Source: Rhodanobacteraceae bacterium (lineage in GTDB: Bacteria; Pseudomonadota; Gammaproteobacteria; Xanthomonadales; SZUA-5). Taken from it: a DNA stretch of 64,000 bases. Numbering within the stretch: the first letter of the stretch is position 1; every line of letters begins with the position of its first letter. The position numbers and the translations under genes were made by a program. Under the pieces are notes generated by a model. The model worked only from the letters and a program-made list of their open reading frames with translations, was not told where the DNA came from and made no database searches. This document shows, one piece after another, positions 8,584 to 15,988 of this stretch. The stretch is from contig JADJPR010000010.1 in the NCBI GenBank assembly GCA_016713135.1, positions 1 through 64,000 of the forward strand. Direction: 5' to 3'.

Positions 8584-9282
8584 TCAGCGCTGCACGAACA
8601 ACTGCTCGGCGCGCCGGAACAGCACCCAGGAGGTGGCGATGTACTTGTCGCCGCCGCGCGGACGGTTGCCGCGGTGGGTATGGGTGAACGCTGCCGGGGC
8701 GATCACCATCGCGCCGGTCTTCGGTGCCACCTTGCGCTGCTGGAACAGGAACTCGGTCTCGCCTTCCTCGAATCCGTCGTTGAGGTAGGCGGTCCACAGC
8801 AGGACCCGGTGCAGCGCCTCGCACTGGGTGTCGCGCGGGTACTGCTCGCAGTGCCAATAGGGATAGCCGCCCTGGTCGGCGGTGTAGCCCTGCACGTTGA
8901 TCGCCCCCGGACGGAAGGCGTAGCGCGCGATGTCGGACAGTTGCTGCTCGGGGATGCGCGGAAAGTCATCGGCGCGCAGCAGCCGTTCCTGGCCGTTGTC
9001 GGGATCGCGCCAGCCGAGCGCCAGCGGCGCGATCAGCACCTGCGGGTACTTGCGCAGGTAGGCGCACAGCGAGCGCATCATCGCGGTGTTCAGCATCTGC
9101 TCCACATCGCGCCAGTCGGCGTGCTGGCTGATGGTCAAATCGCGGCTGTCCTTGAGCGTGCGATCCACGCCGGAGCCCACCTGGCCGGGCTGGCGATGCG
9201 GACTGGCTTCGAAGCGCTGGATGATCGCTGCGCACGCATCGGGCGTCAGCGCATCGGGGTAGAACTCGATGAGGTCGTGCAT
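8584..9282 (-). CDS. 2OG-Fe(II) oxygenase superfamily protein (prolyl 4-hydroxylase-like)
   Basis: The 232-residue protein opens with MHDLIEFYPDALTPDACAAI, typical of P4H-type dioxygenases. It carries a plausible iron triad HxE (YWHCEQYP) and distal His (FTHTHRG), followed by an Arg/Lys for 2-oxoglutarate in GGDKYIATSWVLF. EGETEFLFQQRKVAPKTGAM matches the double-stranded beta-helix core. Substrate unknown. It lies 23 bases upstream of the deacetylase gene on the same strand, suggesting co-transcription. Confidence 0.8.
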   Translation of the reverse strand: MHDLIEFYPDALTPDACAAIIQRFEASPHRQPGQVGSGVDRTLKDSRDLTISQHADWRDVEQMLNTAMMRSLCAYLRKYPQVLIAPLALGWRDPDNGQERLLRADDFPRIPEQQLSDIARYAFRPGAINVQGYTADQGGYPYWHCEQYPRDTQCEALHRVLLWTAYLNDGFEEGETEFLFQQRKVAPKTGAMVIAPAAFTHTHRGNRPRGGDKYIATSWVLFRRAEQLFVQR

Positions 9283-9314
9283 ATCCTGCCGCAGCCGTCT
9301 GCCAGGGGCCGAAT

Positions 9315-9890
9315 CTACCCGCCCCGCTGCTTGCGCGGGAGGTGACTGACCAGGAAATCCATCTGGTCCGCCAGGATGTGGCGGTTGGACAGGATCAGAT
9401 GCTCCACCCAACTCGGCCGGAAGGGCACCGCGAGCAGGGGCATGCCGGCCTGCTGCGGGGTGCGGCTGCCTTTGCGCACATTGCACGCGAGACAGGCCGA
9501 CACCACGTTCTCCCACACATCGCGACCGCCGCGCGAGAGCGGCAGGACGTGATCGCGAGTGAGTTCGGCGCGCATGAACTGCTGGCCGCAGTACAGGCAC
9601 AGATGGCGGTCGCGCGCGAACAGCGCCTGGTTGGTCAGCCCCGGGGCCGGATCGCAGCCCTGCGCCTTGGCGCGTGAGCGGCTGGCGACGATCGGATGCA
9701 GATGGATGACGCTCTGCTCGCCGCTGTCGCGATTCAGCCCGCCATGGACGGTCAGGCAGGGCTGGCCAAGGGTCCAGGACACCGCATCGCGTACATACAG
9801 ACACACCGCGGACTGCCAACTGATCCAGTCGAGAATGCGACCGGAACTGTCCAGCGACAACACACGCGTAGTGTGGAGATCAGCGACCAT
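9315..9890 (-). CDS. HNH endonuclease domain protein
   Basis: The 191-residue protein has an HNH nuclease module: zinc pair CLYCGQQ, catalytic DHVLPLSRGG, and NVVSACLACNVRKG with the second CxxC. The arrangement matches the widespread stand-alone HNH proteins whose substrate is unsettled. A 90-residue N-terminal extension precedes it. No mobile-element partner or intron is nearby. Its upstream side faces the repeat-filled gap 9891-10416. Confidence 0.9.
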   Translation of the reverse strand: MVADLHTTRVLSLDSSGRILDWISWQSAVCLYVRDAVSWTLGQPCLTVHGGLNRDSGEQSVIHLHPIVASRSRAKAQGCDPAPGLTNQALFARDRHLCLYCGQQFMRAELTRDHVLPLSRGGRDVWENVVSACLACNVRKGSRTPQQAGMPLLAVPFRPSWVEHLILSNRHILADQMDFLVSHLPRKQRGG

Positions 9891-9950
9891 GGATCCGCAG
9901 TGTAGCGGAATCGCGGCGCCACTGGCGCGGCAGCCGCGTGACGCTGCTGC

Positions 9951-10363
9951 GTCAAACGTGAAACGTGAAACGTGAAACGTGAAACGTGACGCTTCGCCAA
10001 GCCCGGGGACTCGTGCGATAGGTCAAACGTGAAACGTGAAACGTCAATCGAAGCGCGGGCAAATTGACGTCTTGCGTTTGACGTTTCACCCAGGCGCGAG
10101 GCCTGGGGCAAAGGCGTAAGAGTTAAACGTGACCTGATTCGTACCAATCCTCATCGCGGGAGCGCCCCAAGAGCAACAGCGTTTGGACAAGGTCCAAACC
10201 CACGCACAGCAAGCTCGCGGCATCTGTGGGTTCGGACCTTGTCCGAACGCCGCATCGCCGGTCCATCGGCGATGAGGATTGGTACGAATCAGGAAACGTG
10301 AAACGTGAAACGTCAATCGAAGCGCGGGCCCATTGACGTTTTACGTTTTACGTTTGACGTTTG
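9951..10363. repeat. GTGAAAC tandem-repeat hairpins flanking a MITE-like element
   Basis: The 526-bp gap between the HNH gene and the AIM24-like gene is almost all repeat. GTGAAAC is tandemly repeated at 9956-9989. Two near-identical hairpins, at 10022-10089 and 10292-10363, share AAACGTGAAACGTCAATCGA and AGCGCGGGC, then ATTGACG and a right arm of CGTTTGACGTTT-type repeats. A separate 161-bp element lies between them. Nothing coding is seen. Confidence 0.8.
10133..10293. mobile_element. 161-bp MITE-like element with 25-bp perfect terminal inverted repeats
   Basis: The ends 10133-10157 (CCTGATTCGTACCAATCC...) and 10269-10293 are perfect reverse complements over 25 bases. A second nested inverted repeat, 10181-10203 versus 10226-10248 (GTTTGGACAAGGTCC and GGACCTTGTCCGAAC), has one mismatch pair per arm. 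AAACGTGA borders it on both sides and could be a target duplication, but that 8-mer is also the local tandem unit. It has no coding capacity. Confidence 0.7.
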
Positions 10364-10375
10364 ACTGCGGCAACG

Positions 10376-10406
10376 CACCTGCTGGCCGCTGTGCGGCCAG
10401 CAGGTG
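10376..10406 (-). terminator. strong hairpin after the AIM24-like gene
   Basis: CACCTGCTGGCCGC (10376-10389) pairs perfectly with GCGGCCAGCAGGTG (10393-10406) over a TGT loop, 11 bases beyond the stop at 10417. No U-tract follows on the minus strand, but stem strength and position fit a terminator. Confidence 0.75.
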
Positions 10407-10416
10407 GCGGGGCCGC

Positions 10417-11421
10417 TCAGAATCCGCGGTCGCCGCTGATGATGCCGCCGAGGCCGCCGAGGATCGATCCTTCGTCCTTGCTGCCGCCCTTCTGGTAGGC
10501 GGCGGCGTACATGCGCCCGGCGAGGCGCGAGAACGGCAGGCTCTGCAGCCAGACATGGCCGGGGCCGGTCAGGCGCGCGAAGAACAGGCCTTCGCCGCCG
10601 AACAGGATGCTCTTGACGCCGCCGACCTGCTCGACGTCGAAGTGCACGCTGCTGGTCAGCGCAACAACGCAGCCGGTGTCGACGTGGATGGTCTCGCCCG
10701 CCTTGAGCTCACGTTCGACAACGGTACCACCGGCGTGCACGAACACCAGGCCGTCGCCTTCCAGCTTCTGCATGATGAGTCCCTCGCCGCCGAACAGGCC
10801 GGTGAGGATCTTCTTCTGGAAGAAAATGCCGATCTGCACGCCCTTCGCCGCGGCGAGGAAGCTGTCCTTCTGGCACACGATCATTCCGCCGAAGTTGGAC
10901 AGCGTCATCGGGATGATGGTGCCGGGGTAGGGCGCTGCGAAGGCCGCGCGGCCCTTGCCGCTGCCACCGTGGGTGAACACCGTGGTGAACAGGCTCTCGC
11001 CGGTGATCAAACGCTTGCCGGCGCCGACCAGCTTGTCGAAGAAGCCGCCGCCCGAGGACTGCTGACTGCCGTCGCCGAACACGGTCTCCATCTTGATCGC
11101 GACATCCTTGTACATCAGGGTGCCGGCCTCGGCCACGCAGCTTTCGCCCGGGTCGAGTTCGATTTCCACGAACTGCATGTCTTCGCCGTAGATCGTGTAG
11201 TCGATCTCATCGGCACGCATCGCGCCGCGCGGCGGCGGCGGCGCCGCCATCGCCGTGCCTTCGCTCTGGCGCAACTCGGCAACGTGGGCGATCGGCACCC
11301 ATTCGGCGAAGCCGGCGCGCCAGCAATAGCCATTGGAATCCCGCTGCGCCTGGGCCACGGCGGCGGCATGCTCGAGCGGCCCGGACTGGGCGCCGTTGTA
11401 GCTGAAGTACCATTGGTGCAT
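10417..11421 (-). CDS. GYF_2 domain plus TIGR00266/AIM24 family protein
   Basis: The 334-residue protein starts with a GYF_2 module (MHQWYFSYNGAQSGPLEHAA and WRAGFAEWVPIAHVAEL, residues 1-52). A Pro-rich linker and a TIGR00266/AIM24 beta domain follow (about 75-300: DYTIYGEDMQFVEIELDPGE, TVFTHGGSGKGRAAFAAPYP, VQIGIFFQKKILTGLFGGEG). The C-terminus is Gly-rich and low complexity. Bacterial members are uncharacterised trimeric beta proteins linked to membrane stress. The start is fixed by the GYF module; a longer reading adds unrelated residues. It has its own hairpin terminator. Confidence 0.88.
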   Translation of the reverse strand: MHQWYFSYNGAQSGPLEHAAAVAQAQRDSNGYCWRAGFAEWVPIAHVAELRQSEGTAMAAPPPPRGAMRADEIDYTIYGEDMQFVEIELDPGESCVAEAGTLMYKDVAIKMETVFGDGSQQSSGGGFFDKLVGAGKRLITGESLFTTVFTHGGSGKGRAAFAAPYPGTIIPMTLSNFGGMIVCQKDSFLAAAKGVQIGIFFQKKILTGLFGGEGLIMQKLEGDGLVFVHAGGTVVERELKAGETIHVDTGCVVALTSSVHFDVEQVGGVKSILFGGEGLFFARLTGPGHVWLQSLPFSRLAGRMYAAAYQKGGSKDEGSILGGLGGIISGDRGF

Positions 11422-11427
11422 GGGAGG

Positions 11428-11508
11428 TCCTGGTGTTGGTTGCTGGTGTTGGTGTTGGACGAGGCGTCGGCGCGCGCTGGTTCCCTTGCCAGCAACCAGC
11501 ACCGACAG
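11428..11508. repeat. inverted repeat with TGGTGTTGG arms
   Basis: The left arm TGGTGTTGGTTGCTGGTGTT (from 11431) pairs with GCCAGCAACCAGCACCGACA (11488-11507). The element fills the 92-bp gap between two minus-strand genes and has the same tandem-armed design as others in the window. Confidence 0.55.
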
Positions 11509-11513
11509 CCGTT

Positions 11514-12191
11514 TCAGGCGCCGATCTGCTCGGCCACGCGCGCTCGGTCGTCCGGCGACAGTCCGAGCGCGGCGGCGAGTCGGTCGAGGTAGGCGCGTTC
11601 GGCATCGCTGTCGATGCTGATGGCGATCAGCGAGGCGGCGTAGGTTTCCAGGCGCAGCTCCGGACGGGTCGCGGCGACGATTTCATCCATGCTCGCGGGT
11701 GCGCGCAACTCGCCCATCAGGAACTGCTGCGTGGCGGCATCCAGGCCCGCTTCCATCGCGCGCTCGAGAATTCCGGCGCGTTCCTCGGCGTCGATCAGGC
11801 CGTCGGCATTGGCCGCCGCGATCATCGCGCGGATCAGGTGGGTGGCGTCGGCCTGCTGCGCCTGGGGCGCCGGATCAGGCGTCGACGCGACGGGCGTCGG
11901 CGCCACCGGCACGACAGCAGGCGTGGCCTGCGGCGGCCTCATCGGTGGGGGCGGCGGCGGAGGCGGCATCGTTGCCATCGGCTGCGGTGCGCCGGCCGGC
12001 GCCTGTGCCGGGGCGCCGGACTTGGACTTGTAGTGCTCCCAGGCGGCGATCGCGATGCCGATCGCGCCCACGCCCAGTTGGGCCTTGCTCACACCAGGGA
12101 TGCCGAAGCTGGAAGAGCGGCGTCGCTCGCGCTTGCCGCCTCCGATGCCGCCCGACAGCATCTGGCCGAGCAGTTTCTCCACGTCGAACAT
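11514..12191 (-). CDS. DUF533 (YebE-like) family protein
   Basis: The 225-residue protein begins MFDVEKLLGQML, has one hydrophobic segment (KAQLGVGAIGIAIAAWEHY, residues 37-55) and a long Pro-rich linker (about 65-112). It ends in a helical TerB/DUF533-type domain (LIRAMIAAANADGLIDAEER and LERAMEAGLDAATQQFL), where the acidic DGLIDAEER motif is the family mark. Function is unknown. It sits upstream of the AIM24-like gene on the same strand. Its 5' side is divergent from dgkA across a 266-bp gap in which I see no clear promoter. Confidence 0.85.
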   Translation of the reverse strand: MFDVEKLLGQMLSGGIGGGKRERRRSSSFGIPGVSKAQLGVGAIGIAIAAWEHYKSKSGAPAQAPAGAPQPMATMPPPPPPPPMRPPQATPAVVPVAPTPVASTPDPAPQAQQADATHLIRAMIAAANADGLIDAEERAGILERAMEAGLDAATQQFLMGELRAPASMDEIVAATRPELRLETYAASLIAISIDSDAERAYLDRLAAALGLSPDDRARVAEQIGA

Positions 12192-12457
12192 TGCCAGTCT
12201 CCACGTTAGCTGATGGCTTGCGTCAGTTGCGGCCGGAAACTACTGCATCCGGCTGGCGCTGCAACAGTGCGCATCGCAAGGGGCTGCATGGCCTGCTCAC
12301 GTCTTGTTGACGCGCCGACCCGATGCGATCATACGGGGCTGCCCCGGCGCCGGTACGGTTTGCGCAATGCTGACTGCTTCATCTTCGCGTGCTTGCCGTC
12401 TACACCAGATGCACGCGACGGTTCCGCCGGCGCCCGTGGGCCGCTGAGGAGCGCTGG

Positions 12458-12835
12458 ATGGCGAGCATCGAATCGCGCGGTCCGCGGCAGATGCTGCAGG
12501 CTTTCCGCTACTCCATGCAGGGGCTGCAAGCTGCCTGGCGTTTCGAAAGCTCGTTCCGGCTTGAGTCGTACCTGTTCATGCTGCTCGCACCGTTGGGCCT
12601 GTGGCTGGGTGCGGACGCGATCGAAAAGGCGCTGATGCTGGGCGTGCTGGTGCTGGTCCTGGTGGTGGAACTGCTGAACGGCGCGATCGAAGCGATCGTC
12701 GACAAGACCACGCCGGAATTCAATGAACTCGCTGGCCGCTCCAAGGACATGGGATCGGCGGCGGTGTTTCTGTGCATGGTGAACGTGGTGGCGGTCTGGG
12801 GACTGATCCTGGTGCCGCGCTACGTGGGGAACTGA
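12458..12835 (+). CDS. dgkA: diacylglycerol kinase DgkA
   Basis: DgkA phosphorylates diacylglycerol released during membrane-derived oligosaccharide and LPS metabolism to phosphatidate. The 125-residue, three-helix membrane enzyme shows the signature ELLNGAIEAIVDKTTPEFNE followed by LAGRSKDMGSAAVF. The start ATG 12458 has TGAGGAG upstream. terC begins eight bases after its stop, so the two form an operon. Confidence 0.95.
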   Translation: MASIESRGPRQMLQAFRYSMQGLQAAWRFESSFRLESYLFMLLAPLGLWLGADAIEKALMLGVLVLVLVVELLNGAIEAIVDKTTPEFNELAGRSKDMGSAAVFLCMVNVVAVWGLILVPRYVGN

Positions 12836-12843
12836 ACCGAACA

Positions 12844-13575
12844 ATGGAACACCTGCTGACCACGGAAGGCCTGATTGCACTGCTGACGCTGTCGACGCTG
12901 GAGATCGTGCTCGGCATCGACAATCTGGTGTTTCTGTCGATCGTCACCGCGCGCCTGCCGCCGGAGCAACGTCCCAGCGCCCGACGCTTCGGTATCGCGC
13001 TGGCCTGCGTCACCCGGATCATGCTGCTGCTGAGCCTGTCCTGGCTGGCCGGGATGACGCATTCGTTGTTCAGCGTCGGGGGCATGGGCTTCTCCGTGCG
13101 CGACCTGGTGCTGATCGTCGGTGGCCTGTTCCTGCTGGTCAAGGCGACCATGGAGATCCACGCGGAGGTCGAGGGCGACGGCGATGGTGACAGCAGCGCG
13201 CGCCCGGCCTCCAGTTACTGGGGCGCGATCGCCATGATCGCGGTGATCGACATCGTGTTCTCGCTCGATTCGGTGATCACCGCGGTTGGTATGGTCAACA
13301 ACATCCCGATCATGGTCGCCGCGATCCTGGTGTCGGTCGCGATCATGCTGCTCGCCAGCAACCCGGTGGCCAACTTCATCGAGCGTCGCCCGACCCTGAA
13401 GATGCTCGCGCTGTCCTTCCTGATCCTGGTCGGCGTGGCCCTCATCGCCGACGGCTTCGAGTTCCACATCCCGCGCGCCTACCTGTACTTCGCGATGGCC
13501 TTCTCGGCTGGCGTCGAGGCGCTGAACATCCTGGTGCGCCGGCGCCAGGAGCGTGTGCCGGTGGACGGGGAGTAG
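12844..13575 (+). CDS. TerC family integral membrane protein
   Basis: The 243-residue protein has seven predicted helices with the paired TerC acidic motifs LEIVLGIDNLVFLSI (near residue 20) and AVIDIVFSLDSVITAVG (near residue 137), an inverted-topology repeat. Members transport metals such as manganese, or load metals onto exported enzymes; tellurite resistance is the historical name. An acidic loop (EVEGDGDGDSS) separates the halves. It follows dgkA by eight bases. Confidence 0.92.
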   Translation: MEHLLTTEGLIALLTLSTLEIVLGIDNLVFLSIVTARLPPEQRPSARRFGIALACVTRIMLLLSLSWLAGMTHSLFSVGGMGFSVRDLVLIVGGLFLLVKATMEIHAEVEGDGDGDSSARPASSYWGAIAMIAVIDIVFSLDSVITAVGMVNNIPIMVAAILVSVAIMLLASNPVANFIERRPTLKMLALSFLILVGVALIADGFEFHIPRAYLYFAMAFSAGVEALNILVRRRQERVPVDGE

Positions 13576-13584
13576 TTGTTGAAT

Positions 13585-13674
13585 CGGGTTGTGGGTTGTG
13601 AGTTCTGGGTTGTTGGCAGCGAAGCCTCGCCCGCCGTTGCTGCCCACAACTCACAACCCGGAACCCACAACCCG
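13585..13674. repeat. inverted repeat with GGGTTGT arms
   Basis: The left arm GGGTTGTGGGTTGTGAGTTC (13586-13605) and continuation TGGGTTGTTGGCAGC pair with TTGCTGCCCACAACTCACAA (13637-13656) and CCCGGAACCCACAACCC. It fills the gap between the convergent terC and the next minus-strand gene and may double as a terminator. Confidence 0.65.
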
Positions 13675-13676
13675 CC

Positions 13677-13976
13677 TCACCGGTTCAACGTCACCAGCGA
13701 CACAAAGCCCGCCACCGCCAGGATGGCGAGCTGCCACAGGCCGAAGGCAATCACCCAGCCGTAGCGCGGATGGCCGCCCACGGCCGCGGTGCGTGAGGCG
13801 AACCACACGATCGAAGCGATGAAGATCGCCACGTCCACGGCGAGCAGCGCCATCGCCGCGCGTTCGGCGGTGGTGCCGCCGGTCTTGCCGAGCATCGCGG
13901 CGGTTGCGAACAGCGCCAGCAAGTAGCCGGCGGAGCTGACCAGCCAGATCATCCATGCGGCGCCGAGCAGCTTCAT
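13677..13976 (-). CDS. small three-helix membrane protein
   Basis: The 99-residue protein starts MKLLGAAWMIWLVSSAGYLL and has three hydrophobic segments, at about residues 5-25, 38-56 and 72-95. I do not recognise the family. It begins 20 bases after the POT transporter gene on the same strand, so co-transcription is likely. Confidence 0.7.
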   Translation of the reverse strand: MKLLGAAWMIWLVSSAGYLLALFATAAMLGKTGGTTAERAAMALLAVDVAIFIASIVWFASRTAAVGGHPRYGWVIAFGLWQLAILAVAGFVSLVTLNR

Positions 13977-13996
13977 CGATCGCCGCCCGGTCGGAA

Positions 13997-15577
13997 TCAG
14001 CGCGCGCCGCCGCTGGCGCGCTTCATCCACGGGGTCAGCACCAGCATGACCACGCCCGCGGCCACGCCGATCCACATCAGGCGGAAGAACACATCGGCGT
14101 AGACCACCAGCGCAGCAGCGGTGTCGAAACTGCCGTCCGGGCGCGGGTCAATCGAGGCCCAGGTGCCGAAGCGGCCCGCGACCATCTCGCCGAAGGCCGA
14201 GGCCAGGAACCACGCGCCCATCATCATGCCGACCACGCGCGGCACCGAGAGCGTGGTCACTGCCGAGAGGCCGATCGGCGACAGCACCATTTCGCCGAGG
14301 ACCAGGATCGCGTAGGCCGCGATCATCCACCACAAGCTGACCAAGCCGTCGCTGCCCGGATTCTGCGCCGCGATGCCGAGCAGGCCGGTGCCCAGGCCGC
14401 AGAAGATCAGGCCCCAGCCGAACTTCGCCGACAGGCTGGGATTCAAGCCCAGCTTGTCCAGTCGCGGCCATAGCCAGGCAAAGATCGGGCTGAACAGGAT
14501 CACGAAAATGGCACCGAAGGAGGTGGTCTGCCCGGCGGTCCATTCGACGCCAAAGGTGGTGCGGTCCATGCCGCGCTCGGCGAAGGCCACCCAGGTGCCG
14601 TAGCTCTGCTCGTAGATGCCCCAGAACAGCGCGCTGATCGAAATCAGCACCATCAGCACGATCATCTTGCCGCGCTCGATGCTGGTCAGGCCACTGAACA
14701 GGAAGCGCACGAACCAGATGGCCAGGCCGAGGCCCATGACCACTGCGACGACCTCGGTCAGGGTGACCTCGTGGCCGCCCGCCAGCGCGGTCAGCGGGCC
14801 GAAATCGATCTTGGTCTGCAGGATCTGCCAGACCACCACCACCGTGACCAGGCCCGAGAGGTAGATCACCCACTCGCGCGGCAGGCCGAAGACGATCTCC
14901 TTCAGGTTGGCCGGATGCGGCGGTTCGGCCTGACCCATCAGGTGCTTCTGGCCCCAGACGAACTGCACCAGGCCCGCCGCCATCATCACGCCCGCCAGTG
15001 CGAAGCCGTAGCCCCAGCCGTAGTTTTCGCCGATGTAGGCCACGATCAGCGAGGACAGCGCGGCGCCGACGTTGATGCCCATGTAGAAGATGGTGAAGCC
15101 CGAGTCGCGGCGCGGATCATTGTCGGCGTACAGGCGGCCGACGATGGTCGAGATGTTCGGCTTGAGGAAGCCCACGCCCACCGCGATCAGCGCCAGCGAC
15201 AGGTACATCACCTGGATCGCCAGGCCATCGCGGACCGCGGCGCCGACGCTGCCGGTGGCCGGATCGCCGGTCCAGGCCATGCCGAGTTGGCCGAGCACCA
15301 GCAGCGCCCCACCGAACAGCACCGCCTTGCGCATGCCCAGCCAGCGGTCCGCGATCATCCCGCCGAGCAGCGGCAACGCGTAGGCCAGGCCCGCGTAGGT
15401 GCCGAGCAGCACATAGCCGTCGCTGTCGTTGAACAGGTGGTACTTCGTCAGGTAGAGGAACAGCAGCGCCTTCATGCCGTAGAAGGAAAAGCGCTCCCAC
15501 ATCTCGGTCATGAAGCAGACGTACAAGCCGACCGGATGGCCGAGGAATTCGCGATGGGCGACGGTGGCATTCGACAC
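13997..15577 (-). CDS. proton-dependent oligopeptide transporter (POT/PTR2 family MFS)
   Basis: The 526-residue protein imports di- and tripeptides with protons. It has the POT signatures EFLGHPVGLYVCFMTEMWER followed by FSFYGMKALLFLYL (helix 1 ExxER motif) and GFTIFYMGINVGAALSSLIV (PTR2 motif), plus GVGFLKPNISTIVGRLY. About fourteen hydrophobic segments are visible. No ATG precedes the conserved start; GTG 15577 (SNATVAHREFLGHP) is chosen, with AGG about ten bases upstream. GTG 15619 would add 14 poorly conserved residues. Confidence 0.92.
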   Translation of the reverse strand: MSNATVAHREFLGHPVGLYVCFMTEMWERFSFYGMKALLFLYLTKYHLFNDSDGYVLLGTYAGLAYALPLLGGMIADRWLGMRKAVLFGGALLVLGQLGMAWTGDPATGSVGAAVRDGLAIQVMYLSLALIAVGVGFLKPNISTIVGRLYADNDPRRDSGFTIFYMGINVGAALSSLIVAYIGENYGWGYGFALAGVMMAAGLVQFVWGQKHLMGQAEPPHPANLKEIVFGLPREWVIYLSGLVTVVVVWQILQTKIDFGPLTALAGGHEVTLTEVVAVVMGLGLAIWFVRFLFSGLTSIERGKMIVLMVLISISALFWGIYEQSYGTWVAFAERGMDRTTFGVEWTAGQTTSFGAIFVILFSPIFAWLWPRLDKLGLNPSLSAKFGWGLIFCGLGTGLLGIAAQNPGSDGLVSLWWMIAAYAILVLGEMVLSPIGLSAVTTLSVPRVVGMMMGAWFLASAFGEMVAGRFGTWASIDPRPDGSFDTAAALVVYADVFFRLMWIGVAAGVVMLVLTPWMKRASGGAR

Positions 15578-15619
15578 GGGCTCGGTACCTGGGCAGCGTG
15601 GAAGCGGCGAAGTATGCAC

Positions 15620-15988
15620 CGCTCGCAGCGCCGGCGAGCGTTGGGCGCCAGGCGTTTGCTGGTCGTTTGTCGTTTGTCGCCGTTGGCTCGCGGCCTTTTG
15701 CTTCTTGCTGCGCGCTGGTCGCCGTTGTGGGAGCGGGCTCCGCCCGCGATCTTTGCTGGGGTGTAGACATCTGTAGAAGCAATCAGCGTCTCGGCCTGAC
15801 GGCCGTGGGTCTCTTTCTGCTTGCCCGGAATGGAGTCACCAGGAATGAGGACTCCCAGCGACCGCGTCGGCCGCGCATCCCGCGCCCGGTGCCCTGCGGT
15901 GGCGTTGCGAAGCACGCTGTCCGGTCGGCTCTCGCTTGCGGACTGCATTCGATGGCGTCCAGCGCATCGGTTCAACCCGCGCAGACGC
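15620..15988. other. intergenic region with one REP palindrome
   Basis: This gap upstream of the POT gene holds a GTCGTTT-type short tandem stretch (15656-15675) and one REP palindrome (15726-15753). Between 15780 and 15985 I see no convincing reading frame, promoter or terminator. Confidence 0.5.
15726..15753 (+). repeat. REP palindrome
   Basis: TGTGGGAGCGGGCTCCGCCC followed by GCGATC is the classic REP form seen in Pseudomonas and Xanthomonadaceae: a GTGGGAG head followed by an inverted GCGGGC/GCCCGC stem and GATC. Confidence 0.8.
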
